The position numbers and the translations under genes were made by a program. The notes under the pieces were generated by a model. It was not told the DNA's origin. It saw only the letters and a list, made by a program, of their open reading frames with translations, and made no database searches. A stretch of 64,000 nt of DNA from Methanomicrobiales archaeon (GTDB taxonomy: Archaea > Halobacteriota > Methanomicrobia > Methanomicrobiales > JACTUA01), in assembly GCA_015660865.1 (NCBI GenBank), contig JACTUA010000004.1, positions 84,111 through 148,110 of the forward strand, given 5' to 3'. Shown here in pieces: positions 36,050-45,093 of this stretch (position 1 is the first letter of the stretch; every line of letters begins with the position of its first letter).

Positions 36050-36913
36050 TCATTCCGTTCCCCGCGAATCCCGCTGGATCTTTCGTCGGTAATAGAATGC
36101 AAGGATGCCGATGATGACCGCTCCGATGGCGACTATGGAGGGGGTCGCGAGCCGGCCCGGTGATGCAGTCGTGAGGGGCGCGGTCACCTGGTTCGAGGGG
36201 GTTGCGTTGAGGGGCTGGAGAACGGCAGAGATCTCCCGGCTCTCCCCGGCCGAGATCACGAAGTCCGTCCTGTTCACCGAATACCCGTCGTGCGTGACGA
36301 CAAGGGTATGGGACCCGGCAGGAATTCCTGACAGTACCAGCGGGGTGACGCCAGCGGTGTGACCGTCCAGGGTGACAACAGACATTCCCGGGGACGAATC
36401 GACAGCGAGGAATCCGCCACTCTCGGTAACAGTAACCGTTACCGTCTCCACGGGTTGTCCGAAGATGACGGCCTGGGTGGCGAAGACTGTGTCATCGAGA
36501 TCAGGCCTCGACCGGGGCTCCTGGACGATGTAGATGGTATACGTACCCGGGTCAAGAATCCGGCCCGTGGAGCCGGTCCTCCAGGTATAGGCCCAGGTAT
36601 CATCGGTCTGCACCTCAACTCTGGTGAAGCTCGAGGGAACTCCTGTCGTAACGGGAGTCCCGCCCGCAAGGCTGATTCCTCCATCGGGGAGGTTCGGGCC
36701 CGTCAGGAAGAGGTAGATGAAGTCGCTCCCGGGGGCGGTGCCGCCGAGGGGGATATCCTCGCCAAAGACGACATGGATGGGGGCCGCGGCGGCAGAGGCG
36801 ACGAGTGAAACGATGATAAGAACGGGAATGAGGATGAAGAGGCCACCGGAGGGGAGACGGATCCTGGGACCTCCTTGATGATCTCCAGGAATTGGAGGTT
36901 CACTGCGGGTCAT
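36050..36913 (-). CDS. PEGA-domain surface protein with C-terminal membrane anchor
   Basis: 287 residues from ATG 36913. An N-terminal hydrophobic segment (about 24-45) acts as signal/anchor, a beta-rich ectodomain follows (GTYTIYIVQEP), then a PEGA domain (FLAVDSSPGMSVVTLDGHTAG ending in a DGYSVNRT-type strand), a Thr/Pro linker and a final transmembrane helix with RRK stop-transfer. Typical of Methanomicrobiales cell-envelope proteins. TATA-like sequence near 36939-36948. Confidence 0.8.
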   Translation of the reverse strand: MTRSEPPIPGDHQGGPRIRLPSGGLFILIPVLIIVSLVASAAAAPIHVVFGEDIPLGGTAPGSDFIYLFLTGPNLPDGGISLAGGTPVTTGVPSSFTRVEVQTDDTWAYTWRTGSTGRILDPGTYTIYIVQEPRSRPDLDDTVFATQAVIFGQPVETVTVTVTESGGFLAVDSSPGMSVVTLDGHTAGVTPLVLSGIPAGSHTLVVTHDGYSVNRTDFVISAGESREISAVLQPLNATPSNQVTAPLTTASPGRLATPSIVAIGAVIIGILAFYYRRKIQRDSRGTE

Positions 36914-37070
36914 AGGCAAGTAGGTAATAGGTGATGAGGATAAATAGGTGACTCGTGGGGCTTAAGTTGAGATCGGGAGGGCCGCCACGGGGTGAATTCT
37001 CCCGCATCAAGGCTTGATGAAATGGGTGGAGGGGAACGTTTTTGTATCTCCTCCCCACCACCCATCATCC

Positions 37071-37550
37071 ATGAAGCAGCACGAGGTCTTTGAATCCGTT
37101 CCGGGCATCCTTCGCCCGTTCAAGGCGTACATTGATGGCCTGAAGCTTGGAAGCGCCGACCAGATCGTGTACTACGGCTGTCCTGGAACCTGCACCCCCT
37201 TTATCGAGCTTCTCGGGTTTGCCATCCGGTCCAGCCCTGCCACACAGGTCTTTGTCCCCCTCACCGACGAGTCGAAAGCAAAGAAGATCGTGAGCGTTCC
37301 CGATGTGGGAATGCAGGTCTCGCAGGAAGGGGTGAAGGTGAACCCGAAGGTCATCGTCCTCATGGGCGGCCTCTCAATGCCGACCACGAACGTCACCGCT
37401 GACCAGATGAAGGCCGCTATCTCGAAGTACAGGGTTCCCATCGTCGGGGTCTGTTTCATGAAGATGTTCGAGAAGACAGGGTGGACGAAGGCCTTCGACT
37501 TCTCCCTTCTCATCGACGCAAACATCGCACCGGTCGATGTCTGGCGATGA
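37071..37550 (+). CDS. DUF2124 family protein
   Basis: 159 residues from ATG 37071; an open frame from 37014 is rejected because it passes through the TATA-like region (TTTTTGTATC, 37039-37048). A Rossmann-like fold is suggested by QIVYYGCPGTCTPFIELL and VIVLMGGLSMP. DUF2124 is confined to methanogens and has no known function. The CPGTC motif near residue 39 could be redox-active or bind a cluster. Confidence 0.85.
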   Translation: MKQHEVFESVPGILRPFKAYIDGLKLGSADQIVYYGCPGTCTPFIELLGFAIRSSPATQVFVPLTDESKAKKIVSVPDVGMQVSQEGVKVNPKVIVLMGGLSMPTTNVTADQMKAAISKYRVPIVGVCFMKMFEKTGWTKAFDFSLLIDANIAPVDVWR

Positions 37551-37570
37551 AGAGGGGTTCTCCCCGGGAT

Positions 37571-38224
37571 TCAATCTGCGGTATCCGGTCCTTCACCGGA
37601 TTCCCGCCATCCCTCGTATCCTTCATGGAACAGGAAGAGGACGATGAGGAGACCTGCCAGGGGGTCCGCCTGCCAGAACCCGAAGAGATAATTGGCCCCG
37701 AGCCCGGCGAGGAGGGCGACCGAGAGGAATGCACAGGCCAGGGTCTCCCGTGAATCTGCAACGAGTGCCCAGCTCCCGATGGCGATCCCGGCACGTTGCT
37801 TCTTCCAGGCGAGGATGGGCATGACGATAACCGATAGGAGCGCGATGACGATCCCGGCCGGCGAGGGCAGCGCAGCCTCCCGGGCGATCAGGTTATCCAG
37901 CGATTCATACAGCACGTAGACGCCGAGGATGAAGAAGGTCAGGGCGACGAACCGCTGCGCCCTCTGCTCAATCCGATCCTCCTCATCGCGGGACAGGTGT
38001 TCGTGCCCATGGAGCCGCCAGACAAGGATCAGCCCCGAGAGGGATTCCGCGACGCTGTCCAGCCCGAAGCCGACAAGCGCTATGCTTCCGGCCGCGGTCC
38101 CGAAGCCTATGGATGCGGTGGCTTCGAGGATGTTGTAGCCGACGGTAAAGTACTCGAGGCGGAGAGCCGTCCGATAAGAAGGCAGGGAAGAGAATGCTGT
38201 CCGGGCCTGTTCCGGATCTCTCAT
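37571..38224 (-). CDS. Cation diffusion facilitator-like membrane protein lacking the C-terminal domain
   Basis: 217 residues with about six membrane helices. Paired acidic motifs stand where CDF transporters bind metal (FGLDSVAESLSG in helix 2, ADSRETLACAF in helix 5), but the classic HxxxD is not there and the cytoplasmic C-terminal domain is missing. Its ATG overlaps the stop of the MgtE-N/CBS gene by four bases, so it is the last gene of a four-gene cation transport operon. Metal unknown. Confidence 0.8.
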   Translation of the reverse strand: MRDPEQARTAFSSLPSYRTALRLEYFTVGYNILEATASIGFGTAAGSIALVGFGLDSVAESLSGLILVWRLHGHEHLSRDEEDRIEQRAQRFVALTFFILGVYVLYESLDNLIAREAALPSPAGIVIALLSVIVMPILAWKKQRAGIAIGSWALVADSRETLACAFLSVALLAGLGANYLFGFWQADPLAGLLIVLFLFHEGYEGWRESGEGPDTAD

Positions 38225-39507
38225 TCCAGGAAGTGGTGGGTCAGGCTCATCACGTCCCGGAAGGGTACGACCCCAAGGATGGTGTCCTGATCATCGAGGA
38301 CGGGGATGGCGCGGAAGTCGTACCTGCCAAAGAGCGCGGATGCATCCTTCAGGGTGCTGCCGGGCGCAAGGCTGATGACCGTGTCAACCATGATGTCCTT
38401 GAGAGGTGCGTGATCGGGGGCGAGGAGGAGCTCCTTGATATCGATCACCCCGAGGAGCCGGTCCACAGAGTCCACGATGTAGAGGTACATGATCACGTCC
38501 TTCCCCTTCGCAGCCCGGTCGTACTCGTTCTGCGCCTGCTCGACCGTCATATCCGGGGAGAACTTCAGGAACTTCGCCGTGGTGAAGTTGATCACCTTCT
38601 CCTCCTGCTTCTCGAGGATGGCCCGGACCTTCTTCGCATTCTCCGCTTTCAGGGACCCGAGGATCCCGGTGCTCTCGGGGGAGGGGAGGACCGAGAGGAG
38701 GTCTGCCGCCTGGCCGGGGGTCATGAGGTCGATGAGCTGGATGACCTTGTCCTTCGCGAGCGTCGAGATGAGCTCCCGCTGGACCATGGGCTCGATCTCC
38801 TCCAGGGTATCCGAGGCCTGCTCGTGGGAGAGCCCGTCGAAGATCATCATGCGCTGGTCGGGGTCGAGGTCCTCCAGGATATCGGCGAGGTCCACGGGGT
38901 GGAGGCCCTCGAGCCGCTCGCGGAGGATGTTCAGCTTGACGTCCCCCTGGAAGCTGCTGATCTGGGTCGGGAGCGGCTGGATATAGGTCCAGGAGATGGT
39001 CTGGTCCTTGATCTTCTCGGCGAGGCTGTAGATGAAGTTCGCGAGCCCCGCAAGGCCGATGCGCCGCAGGAGGCCGTACCGGCTGGTGTCGACGTCGGTG
39101 GCATAGAGCTTCTGGTTCGCGAGGACCATCTTCACATCGTAGACCATCTCGACCTCACGGTCCTCCATGTCGAGGACTTTCTTGTCGAGGATATGGTCCC
39201 GGAGCAGGACGGCGTTCTCTGCGGGCTCCCCCTCGAACTCCTTCATCTCCCCGATCTCCACGTGGATCTCGCGATCCTCCATGGAGCTGACCTTCTCCCA
39301 CGGGATGAGGAGGGCCGGTTTCCCGAACGGCCTCGTGACAACTATCTGCCTGACCTCCGGGATCTTCCCGGTTTCGATGATGACAAGATCAGAGAGGGTA
39401 CCGATCTTTTTCCCCCTCAGCATAACCCGGGCCCGGTTGATCTCGGAGAGGAAGAATACCTTGTCCGGCTGGGACCTGGGAACCGCGGGGATGTCGTTTG
39501 CTGCCAT
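38221..39507 (-). CDS. PRC-barrel / MgtE-N / CBS-domain protein without a membrane domain
   Basis: 428 residues, all soluble. PRC-barrel-like segments at about 20-150 (GKKIGTLSDLVI, LDMEDREVEMVYDV) are followed by an MgtE intracellular N domain (about 170-300: LHPVDLADILEDLDPDQR, MTPGQAADLLSVLPS) and two CBS domains (about 310-428). In MgtE these parts sense Mg2+ and gate the channel, but here the membrane domain is absent. Co-transcription with an Nramp-related transporter and a small membrane protein suggests a separate regulatory subunit. Confidence 0.88.
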   Translation of the reverse strand: MAANDIPAVPRSQPDKVFFLSEINRARVMLRGKKIGTLSDLVIIETGKIPEVRQIVVTRPFGKPALLIPWEKVSSMEDREIHVEIGEMKEFEGEPAENAVLLRDHILDKKVLDMEDREVEMVYDVKMVLANQKLYATDVDTSRYGLLRRIGLAGLANFIYSLAEKIKDQTISWTYIQPLPTQISSFQGDVKLNILRERLEGLHPVDLADILEDLDPDQRMMIFDGLSHEQASDTLEEIEPMVQRELISTLAKDKVIQLIDLMTPGQAADLLSVLPSPESTGILGSLKAENAKKVRAILEKQEEKVINFTTAKFLKFSPDMTVEQAQNEYDRAAKGKDVIMYLYIVDSVDRLLGVIDIKELLLAPDHAPLKDIMVDTVISLAPGSTLKDASALFGRYDFRAIPVLDDQDTILGVVPFRDVMSLTHHFLE

Positions 39508-39514
39508 GCATCAC

Positions 39515-39721
39515 CTATGAGATGAGCGTAAGGAACCTGTACCCGAGCAGGAGGACGAGGAAGATCAGGTAGAGCCGGAGGAGGAGGAGCGATAGTTTGA
39601 CCCACCGGGACATGGTGATCCTGGGCGTCGCGTACTTCCGGTTGATCTCGGTGATGATCAAGTATTGCCGCCGGATGAACTCCCTCACCCGCCCGAGCAT
39701 CATTCCGTTTTCGAAGGCCAT
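39515..39721 (-). CDS. Small single-span membrane protein in the transporter operon
   Basis: 68 residues: a basic N-terminal half and one hydrophobic helix at the C-terminal end (LSLLLLRLYLIFLVLLLGY). It is squeezed between the Nramp-related gene (27 bp) and the MgtE-N/CBS gene (7 bp) with the same strand, which supports it being real. No family recognised; it may anchor or couple the two larger proteins. Confidence 0.65.
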   Translation of the reverse strand: MAFENGMMLGRVREFIRRQYLIITEINRKYATPRITMSRWVKLSLLLLRLYLIFLVLLLGYRFLTLIS

Positions 39722-39748
39722 GGACCAATCCCCCCCTCACTCACATCG

Positions 39749-41017
39749 CTATCCCAGCCACCCCGGGAAGAGGGTGCTGATGCCATACAGGCTGGACAGG
39801 ATGATAATGGCGATGACAATCGCACAGCTGACAATATTCTGCATCTGGGTATTCTTATACCTCCCCATGACCTCCTCGCTGTTCAGGAGCAGGATGAGGA
39901 ACACGAGCGCCGCAGGGAGGAGGGTCACCGCGATCACCTGCACAAAGAGCGTGATCAGGACGAGGGGTGCTCCCGGGATCAGCACCACGCTCCCGGCCGT
40001 TACCAGGGCGAAGAGGTAACAGGCATAGAACCACGGGGCCTCCCTGACCCGGAAGTTCAGGGAATGGGCCCAGCCGAAGACCTCGCCGAAGGCCCAGGAC
40101 GAGGCGAGGGAGATGCAGATGGCCCCCAGGAACCCTGCATCAAAGAGGCCGATGGCAAGGAACGTCCCCACGTAGGGGTTGATCCCCATGAGGAGCTCGG
40201 CTGCCTGGGCAGCACTTCCGATATTCACCCCGAGAAGTACAGTCCCGGTCATGATGATGCAGAAGATGGCCACAAGAGCGGTGAAGACTGCACCGAGGAG
40301 AGTGTCGAACTGGCCCCAGGGGATATCCTTCTCCTTCATCCCCTTGTCCACCACGGCGCTCTGCTGGAAGAAGATCATCCAGGGGGCGATGGTGGTGCCG
40401 ATGTTTGCCATGAGGAAGAAGAAGAGTTCGCCGGTGAACCCTCCCGGGAAATGGGGAATAAGGCCATGGGCGAGGACATCGGAGACCGATGGGTGGACGA
40501 GGAATGCGGCGGGGATATAGATGAGGTTGATCAGGGAGAAGAAGATCGCGATCTTCTCCCAGGTCCAGTAGCGCCCCTGGAGCACCATGAGCATCATGAT
40601 CACCGAGACTACGATGATGGTGAGAACGGCGGGGACGTGGAAGATTAAGAGGGCGGCGGTCATGCCAATGAACTCTGTCACCAGGGTGAGCCAGTTGACG
40701 AGGGAGAGATCAAGGAATGAGAACCATCCCCAGAACGAGCCGAAGGCATCGAAGATCGCCTCCGCATGCCCCCGTTTTGTCACCGCTCCAAGGCGCACGG
40801 TCATCTCCTGGGCTACGTAGGCTACAGGGATGAGCAGGAGGAGAAACCAGATCAGGCCGTACCCGAACTTCGCACCCGTCACGGTATACGTCGTGATCCC
40901 CCCGGCATCGTTATCGGCCATCATGACGATGATGCCGGGCCCGGTGAGGATCAGGTAGAGCTTGAACGCCTTCGCAAACCTGCGGTACCGGTAATAGAGG
41001 TTCGACCAGAAGTTCAT
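39749..41017 (-). CDS. Nramp-related divalent cation transporter (probable Mg2+/NRMT-like)
   Basis: 422 residues, about 11 membrane helices. Helix 1 reads DNDAGG (35-40) where classic Nramp has DPGN, and helix 6 reads IAPWMIFFQQS where Nramp has MPH, so the transition-metal methionine is replaced by Ala. Loss of that Met is a hallmark of Nramp-related magnesium transporters; Mg2+ or a similar hard cation is therefore inferred. First gene of the four-gene operon, with a long G+C-rich leader upstream. Confidence 0.88.
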   Translation of the reverse strand: MNFWSNLYYRYRRFAKAFKLYLILTGPGIIVMMADNDAGGITTYTVTGAKFGYGLIWFLLLLIPVAYVAQEMTVRLGAVTKRGHAEAIFDAFGSFWGWFSFLDLSLVNWLTLVTEFIGMTAALLIFHVPAVLTIIVVSVIMMLMVLQGRYWTWEKIAIFFSLINLIYIPAAFLVHPSVSDVLAHGLIPHFPGGFTGELFFFLMANIGTTIAPWMIFFQQSAVVDKGMKEKDIPWGQFDTLLGAVFTALVAIFCIIMTGTVLLGVNIGSAAQAAELLMGINPYVGTFLAIGLFDAGFLGAICISLASSWAFGEVFGWAHSLNFRVREAPWFYACYLFALVTAGSVVLIPGAPLVLITLFVQVIAVTLLPAALVFLILLLNSEEVMGRYKNTQMQNIVSCAIVIAIIILSSLYGISTLFPGWLG

Positions 41018-41356
41018 CCCTTCACCCCCGCCCTCCTATCAGCCATGCCCCAGCCTCCGGACAGGTTGCAACCCCCCGGGCATACCCCCTGATACGGGGG
41101 GCAAGAGCCAGCCCGATCTCCGGGCCTCTCCTAGAGTGTGTTGCTCCCTGAAACCATTTAAGGCATCCGGGCGGTCCTTATCCCCGAGATTCGGCCAGTT
41201 TATCCGGGAGAAGGATGCGAAACGAGCAGGGACACCGGACGGTGAAAGACCGTGAGATAACCCCCGGGGTAGTGCAGGCTTGTACGGCTTCATGGGACGT
41301 GAACGGCTCCGGCCGGCTCACAAACCTTATAGGAACCCCGGAGAGAGTTCTCCTGC
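41018..41356. promoter_or_regulatory. 339-bp divergent control region between Nramp-related and CorA-like genes
   Basis: No gene found here. On the minus side, a weak TATA-like GCCTTAAAT (41157-41165) would give an untranslated leader of about 115 nt holding hairpins GCCCG-5-CGGGC (41111-41125) and CCCCC-6-GGGGG (41085-41100). On the plus side, a TATA box CCTTATAGG (41325-41333) sits 24 bp before the CorA ATG, with a perfect dyad GGAGA-GAGT-TCTCC (41340-41353) at the expected start site. The middle contains ACGGT-GAAAG-ACCGT (near 41239-41253). I see no tRNA and no riboswitch I know. Confidence 0.5.
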
Positions 41357-42439
41357 ATGACGGGGGAGGGAATTGAGAAGCCCCAGGAGATCCCGCCACC
41401 GCCCGAGGAGAAGGCTTTCTGCGCCCTGATCCTCCCGGAGGGGATCCAGCGGTTCGAGGCCCAGAGCGTCACCGAGTTCTGCCATCCCTTGAAGACAGCC
41501 CACATCGGCTGGATCGATTCGGTGGTTGAGGATGTGGAACGGGACATCCTCCCCGCGGCGACCGCCCTCGGCTTCTCCGAGCTCCTCGTGAGGAACCTCC
41601 AGAAGAGCACCAAGAGCGGGTACGAGGACTTCAATACCGAGATGGGGCTCGTCGTGCCGGCGATCTTCATGCAGGGATTCGACGTGAGGCTCGAACCACT
41701 CTACATCCTCATCAACGAGAAGGTGATCGTTACACTCCACACCCGGGAGGTGAAACGGTTCATCCGGATGCGGAGATATGCAGAGACCCTCCTACGGAAG
41801 ATCCCCCCGGACCTGCCCCCGAAGGACAAGATGACCCTCCTCCTCGTCCGGATAATCGACGAGAACAACTCCCGGAACTTCGACTACCTCGCCGAGATTG
41901 AGGAGCATGGCGACAAACTCTTCCAGGTTCTCTCTGACCCGAAGACCCCGAGGTCGGTCATCGCCCCGAAGATCTACGAGATGAAGCATGCCCTGATCAT
42001 CTACCTCGGCGGGCTCTGGGCGACGGTGGACGCGCTCTCATCGCTCCGGTACGGCGACGCCGAGCTCCTGACGGACGAGGACAGGATCCTCGATAGGGTC
42101 AATGCCCTCATCGGGGCGGTGCAGGCCCAGATCGGCCTTGCCGAACACCTCTCCGAGGTCCTCGCGAGCGGCCTCGAGGTCCTTCAGTCCATCTACAACA
42201 ACCAGCTCCAGATCCTGAACAACAAGCTCGCGATGCTCGCCGCCTACCTCGCCATCATCGGCACCGCGCTCCTTGTCCCGAATACCATTGCAACGATCGC
42301 AGGCAACCCGATGTTCCAGTTCACCCCTGAAATGATACCTGCCTACCTGGGTTTTATCATCCTCTCGACGGTGGCAGCGACCATTTTCACGTTCTGGGTG
42401 TTAAAGAGCCGGGGGCTCCTTCCGAAGGATATCGAGTAG
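41357..42439 (+). CDS. corA: CorA-like magnesium/divalent cation transporter
   Basis: 360 residues. A large cytoplasmic N-terminal domain is followed by a long stalk helix (about 255-300) and two C-terminal membrane helices (LAAYLAIIGTALLVP; FIILSTVAATIFTFWVL), the CorA/Mrs2 layout for a pentameric channel. The family's YGMN signature after helix 1 is replaced by AGNPMF. Leaderless start at 41357. Divergent from the Nramp-related operon, so the two may be regulated together by cation supply. Confidence 0.86.
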   Translation: MTGEGIEKPQEIPPPPEEKAFCALILPEGIQRFEAQSVTEFCHPLKTAHIGWIDSVVEDVERDILPAATALGFSELLVRNLQKSTKSGYEDFNTEMGLVVPAIFMQGFDVRLEPLYILINEKVIVTLHTREVKRFIRMRRYAETLLRKIPPDLPPKDKMTLLLVRIIDENNSRNFDYLAEIEEHGDKLFQVLSDPKTPRSVIAPKIYEMKHALIIYLGGLWATVDALSSLRYGDAELLTDEDRILDRVNALIGAVQAQIGLAEHLSEVLASGLEVLQSIYNNQLQILNNKLAMLAAYLAIIGTALLVPNTIATIAGNPMFQFTPEMIPAYLGFIILSTVAATIFTFWVLKSRGLLPKDIE

Positions 42440-42585
42440 AGGGACCCGCTGCTCTGGAACGGGATGAATGGGGTACTTTCATACAATTTAACCTTTGGAG
42501 AGGAACGAGACCACGAGAGATGACTCCGCCCGCCCATGGGGAACCCTCATTACCTCCGGTGTTCAAGAGAAGGGCGGGCGAGACC

Positions 42586-43464
42586 ATGGCTCAGATCCCG
42601 AAGGAGGAGTACATTCTCGAGACCACCTCTGCCTGCCCGGGGTGCAGCTCATCCCTCTCCCTCAGGTACATCCTGAAGGCGGCAGGGCCTGATACGGTCC
42701 TCGTCATCCCGGCGAGCTGCTCGAGCGTCATCCAGGGGATGTACCCGAACACGGCGGTGAATGTCCCGGTCTACAACATAGCCTTTGCGGCCGCAGCGTC
42801 GTGTGCGTCCGGTATGGTCGCCGGTCTGCGGCGTGCAGGGAGGGAGACGAAGGTCATCGTGTACGCCGGGGACGGGGGGACCGTGGATATCGGGCTCCAG
42901 GCTCTCTCGGGCGCCCTTGAGCGGGAGACGGACTTCCTCTACATCTGCTTTGACAATGAGGCGTACGGGAACACCGGTATGCAGCGTTCAGGCTCCACAC
43001 CGCTCGGGGCACTCACCACCACGACCCCGTTGGGGAAGATCCACCCGAAGAAGGAGATCGACCGGATCGTGGAGGCCCACCATCCCCCCTACCAGGCCAC
43101 TGCCATCAGTGCCTTCCCCCTGGACCTCTTCCAGAAGGTGGAGAAGGCCCTCACCTTCCGGGGGCCGTCCTTCATCCACCTCCTCGCGCCCTGCCCCACG
43201 GGCTGGCGGTTCCCCCATGGGAAGACCATCGAGGTCGGGAGGATGGCGGTGAAGACCGCGGCCTGGGTCCTCTGGGAGCGGGGCCAGGGCCGCCTCTCGG
43301 TGAGTGCACCCTCAAAAGGGCCCCTGAAGAGGCCGGTCCCCCTCCAGGATTACCTGGGGATGCAGGGGAGGTTCAAGGGGCTGGATCCGGCCCTCCTCTC
43401 CCGCCTCCAGCAGGGTATCGGGACCAACAGGGAGGCGATCCTTGCGGAGGCGGAGAGGCCATGA
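42586..43464 (+). CDS. 2-oxoacid:ferredoxin oxidoreductase, beta subunit (pyruvate/2-ketoisovalerate type)
   Basis: 292 residues from ATG 42586 (MAQIPKEEY); ATG 42520 is in frame and nearer the TATA-like sequence at 42483-42492, so the start is uncertain. Features: Fe-S cysteines 17, 20, 44 and a late one in LAPCPTGW; TPP-binding GDGGTVDIG; substrate segment EAYGNTGMQRSGSTP. Oxidatively decarboxylates a 2-oxoacid to acyl-CoA, or runs in reverse for carbon fixation. First of four overlapping genes; pyruvate versus branched-chain substrates cannot be separated here. Confidence 0.88.
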   Translation: MAQIPKEEYILETTSACPGCSSSLSLRYILKAAGPDTVLVIPASCSSVIQGMYPNTAVNVPVYNIAFAAAASCASGMVAGLRRAGRETKVIVYAGDGGTVDIGLQALSGALERETDFLYICFDNEAYGNTGMQRSGSTPLGALTTTTPLGKIHPKKEIDRIVEAHHPPYQATAISAFPLDLFQKVEKALTFRGPSFIHLLAPCPTGWRFPHGKTIEVGRMAVKTAAWVLWERGQGRLSVSAPSKGPLKRPVPLQDYLGMQGRFKGLDPALLSRLQQGIGTNREAILAEAERP

Positions 43465-44573
43465 AGGAGATCGTCACCGCGAACTATGCCATTGCCGAGG
43501 CGGTGAAGCAGGCGGTCCCCGGGGTCATTGCCGCCTACCCCATCACTCCCCAGACCGAGATCGTGGAGAGGATCGCCCAGTACGTCGCCCGCGGGGAGCT
43601 CGCCTGCGATTACATCCCGGTGGAGAGCGAGCACTCGGCCATGGCGGCCTGCATCGGGGCGTCCGCGGCCGGGGTCCGCACCTTCACCGCCACCTCCTCC
43701 CAGGGTCTCCTCTACATGCACGAGATGCTCCACTGGGCGGCCGGTGCCCGTCTCCCCGTCGTCATGGCGAACGTGAACCGGGCTGTGGGCCCGCCATGGA
43801 ACGTCTGGGCTGACCATACCGACGCCCTCTCCCAGCGGGACACCGGCTGGCTCCAGGTCTATGTTGCCACCGCCCAGGAGGCCTACGACACCACCCTCAT
43901 GGCGTTCCGGATCGCCGAGGACAAAGAGGTGCTCCTCCCCGTCATGGTGAACCTGGACGGCTTCCTCCTCTCTCACACGATGCAGGACCTCGAGACCGTC
44001 GAACCCGGTTCTTTCATCCCGCCGCTCCACCTCCCCCATGCCATCGATCCGGCACACCCCGCAGCCTATGCACCCCTCACCGGGCCAAAGGATTATTACC
44101 GGTTCCGGTGGGAGATGGAGAAGTCGATGCGGGCGGCACGAAGGGTCATCACCCGTGTGGAGAAGGACTTCGCCGGCCGGTTCGGGCGCCGTTACGGTGT
44201 GACGGAGGAGTACCGGTGCGAGGATGCGGATATCCTCGTCGTCGCCATGGGAACCCTTGCCAGGGAGGCGGAGGTGGCCGTCGACAGGCTCCGGGCTGAA
44301 GGCACGCGGGCCGGGGTCATGCGTCTCCGCTGGTTCCGCCCCTTCCCGACCCTCGACCTCACCGGCAGGGAGGTCGTGGTCATCGACCGGGACTACTCCT
44401 TCGGTTTCGGCGGGGTCCTTGCCCGCTCGCTCTGCTCGGCAGCCCGTATCGAGCCCTTCAGCGTGATCGCCGGACTCGGGGGCCAGGAGGTGACCTATGA
44501 GGACATCGCATCCTTTGTGCGGGAGAGGAGGCCGGGGGAGGAGTACTGGTTCGGGGTGAAGGGCGATGTATGA
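43461..44573 (+). CDS. 2-oxoacid:ferredoxin oxidoreductase, alpha subunit
   Basis: 370 residues with the pyrimidine-binding domain of the TPP enzyme (IAAYPITPQTEIVE, VESEHSAMAACIGASAAG) and a C-terminal transketolase-like domain (ADILVVAMGTLAREAEVAV). Forms the active site with the beta subunit. Overlaps the beta gene by four bases and the gamma gene by eight. Confidence 0.93.
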   Translation: MKEIVTANYAIAEAVKQAVPGVIAAYPITPQTEIVERIAQYVARGELACDYIPVESEHSAMAACIGASAAGVRTFTATSSQGLLYMHEMLHWAAGARLPVVMANVNRAVGPPWNVWADHTDALSQRDTGWLQVYVATAQEAYDTTLMAFRIAEDKEVLLPVMVNLDGFLLSHTMQDLETVEPGSFIPPLHLPHAIDPAHPAAYAPLTGPKDYYRFRWEMEKSMRAARRVITRVEKDFAGRFGRRYGVTEEYRCEDADILVVAMGTLAREAEVAVDRLRAEGTRAGVMRLRWFRPFPTLDLTGREVVVIDRDYSFGFGGVLARSLCSAARIEPFSVIAGLGGQEVTYEDIASFVRERRPGEEYWFGVKGDV

Positions 44574-45093
44574 GGTACGGATCCACTCCCGCGGCGGCCA
44601 GGGGGGAGTGACGGCGGCACGGCTCATTGCCCTCGCCGCTTTCCGGGATGGGAAGCACGCGACCGCGACCCCTTTCTATGGAGCAGAGCGGCGGGGAGCG
44701 CCCATCGTTGCCTTTGCACGGATCGATGAGAACCCCATCAGGATCTACAGCCAGGTGAGGAGCCCGGATCTCGTCGTGGTGCTGGACCGGACCCTCGTGC
44801 CCATCGTTGACGTGCTGAAGGGCCTGAAGCCCCGGGGAGCCGTCCTTGTGAACAGCGGGCACGCTGTCAGCCTCGACCACATGAAGGTCCACCGCGTGGA
44901 TCTCACCGGGATCGCCCTTGACGAGAACCTCGTGATCGCAGGGGAACCGGTCCTCGACACCCCGGTCCTCGGGGCCATCGCCCGACTCGGGGTCGTCTCC
45001 CTCGAATCCGCAACAAAGGCCATCGCCGAGTTATTCCAGGACCCGAGGAACGTCAGTGCTGCGGAACGGGCCTACAGGGAAGTGGTCCTGTGA
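44566..45093 (+). CDS. 2-oxoacid:ferredoxin oxidoreductase, gamma subunit
   Basis: 175 residues starting YEVRIHSRGGQGGVTAA, the family signature, with GAERRGAPIVAFARI. It supports CoA binding and assembly of the complex. Stop overlaps the delta start by four bases. Confidence 0.94.
   Translation: MYEVRIHSRGGQGGVTAARLIALAAFRDGKHATATPFYGAERRGAPIVAFARIDENPIRIYSQVRSPDLVVVLDRTLVPIVDVLKGLKPRGAVLVNSGHAVSLDHMKVHRVDLTGIALDENLVIAGEPVLDTPVLGAIARLGVVSLESATKAIAELFQDPRNVSAAERAYREVVL

Noticed and set aside
38194-39525. 443-codon plus-strand frame
   Set aside because: Mirror of the MgtE-N/CBS gene, composed mostly of Asp, Val, Leu and Glu runs.
41221-41325. Possible tRNA or known riboswitch in the corA upstream region
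   Set aside because: Hairpins are present, but there is no T-loop consensus, no acceptor-stem pairing, and no match to the conserved cores of fluoride, cobalamin or M-box elements that I can recall.
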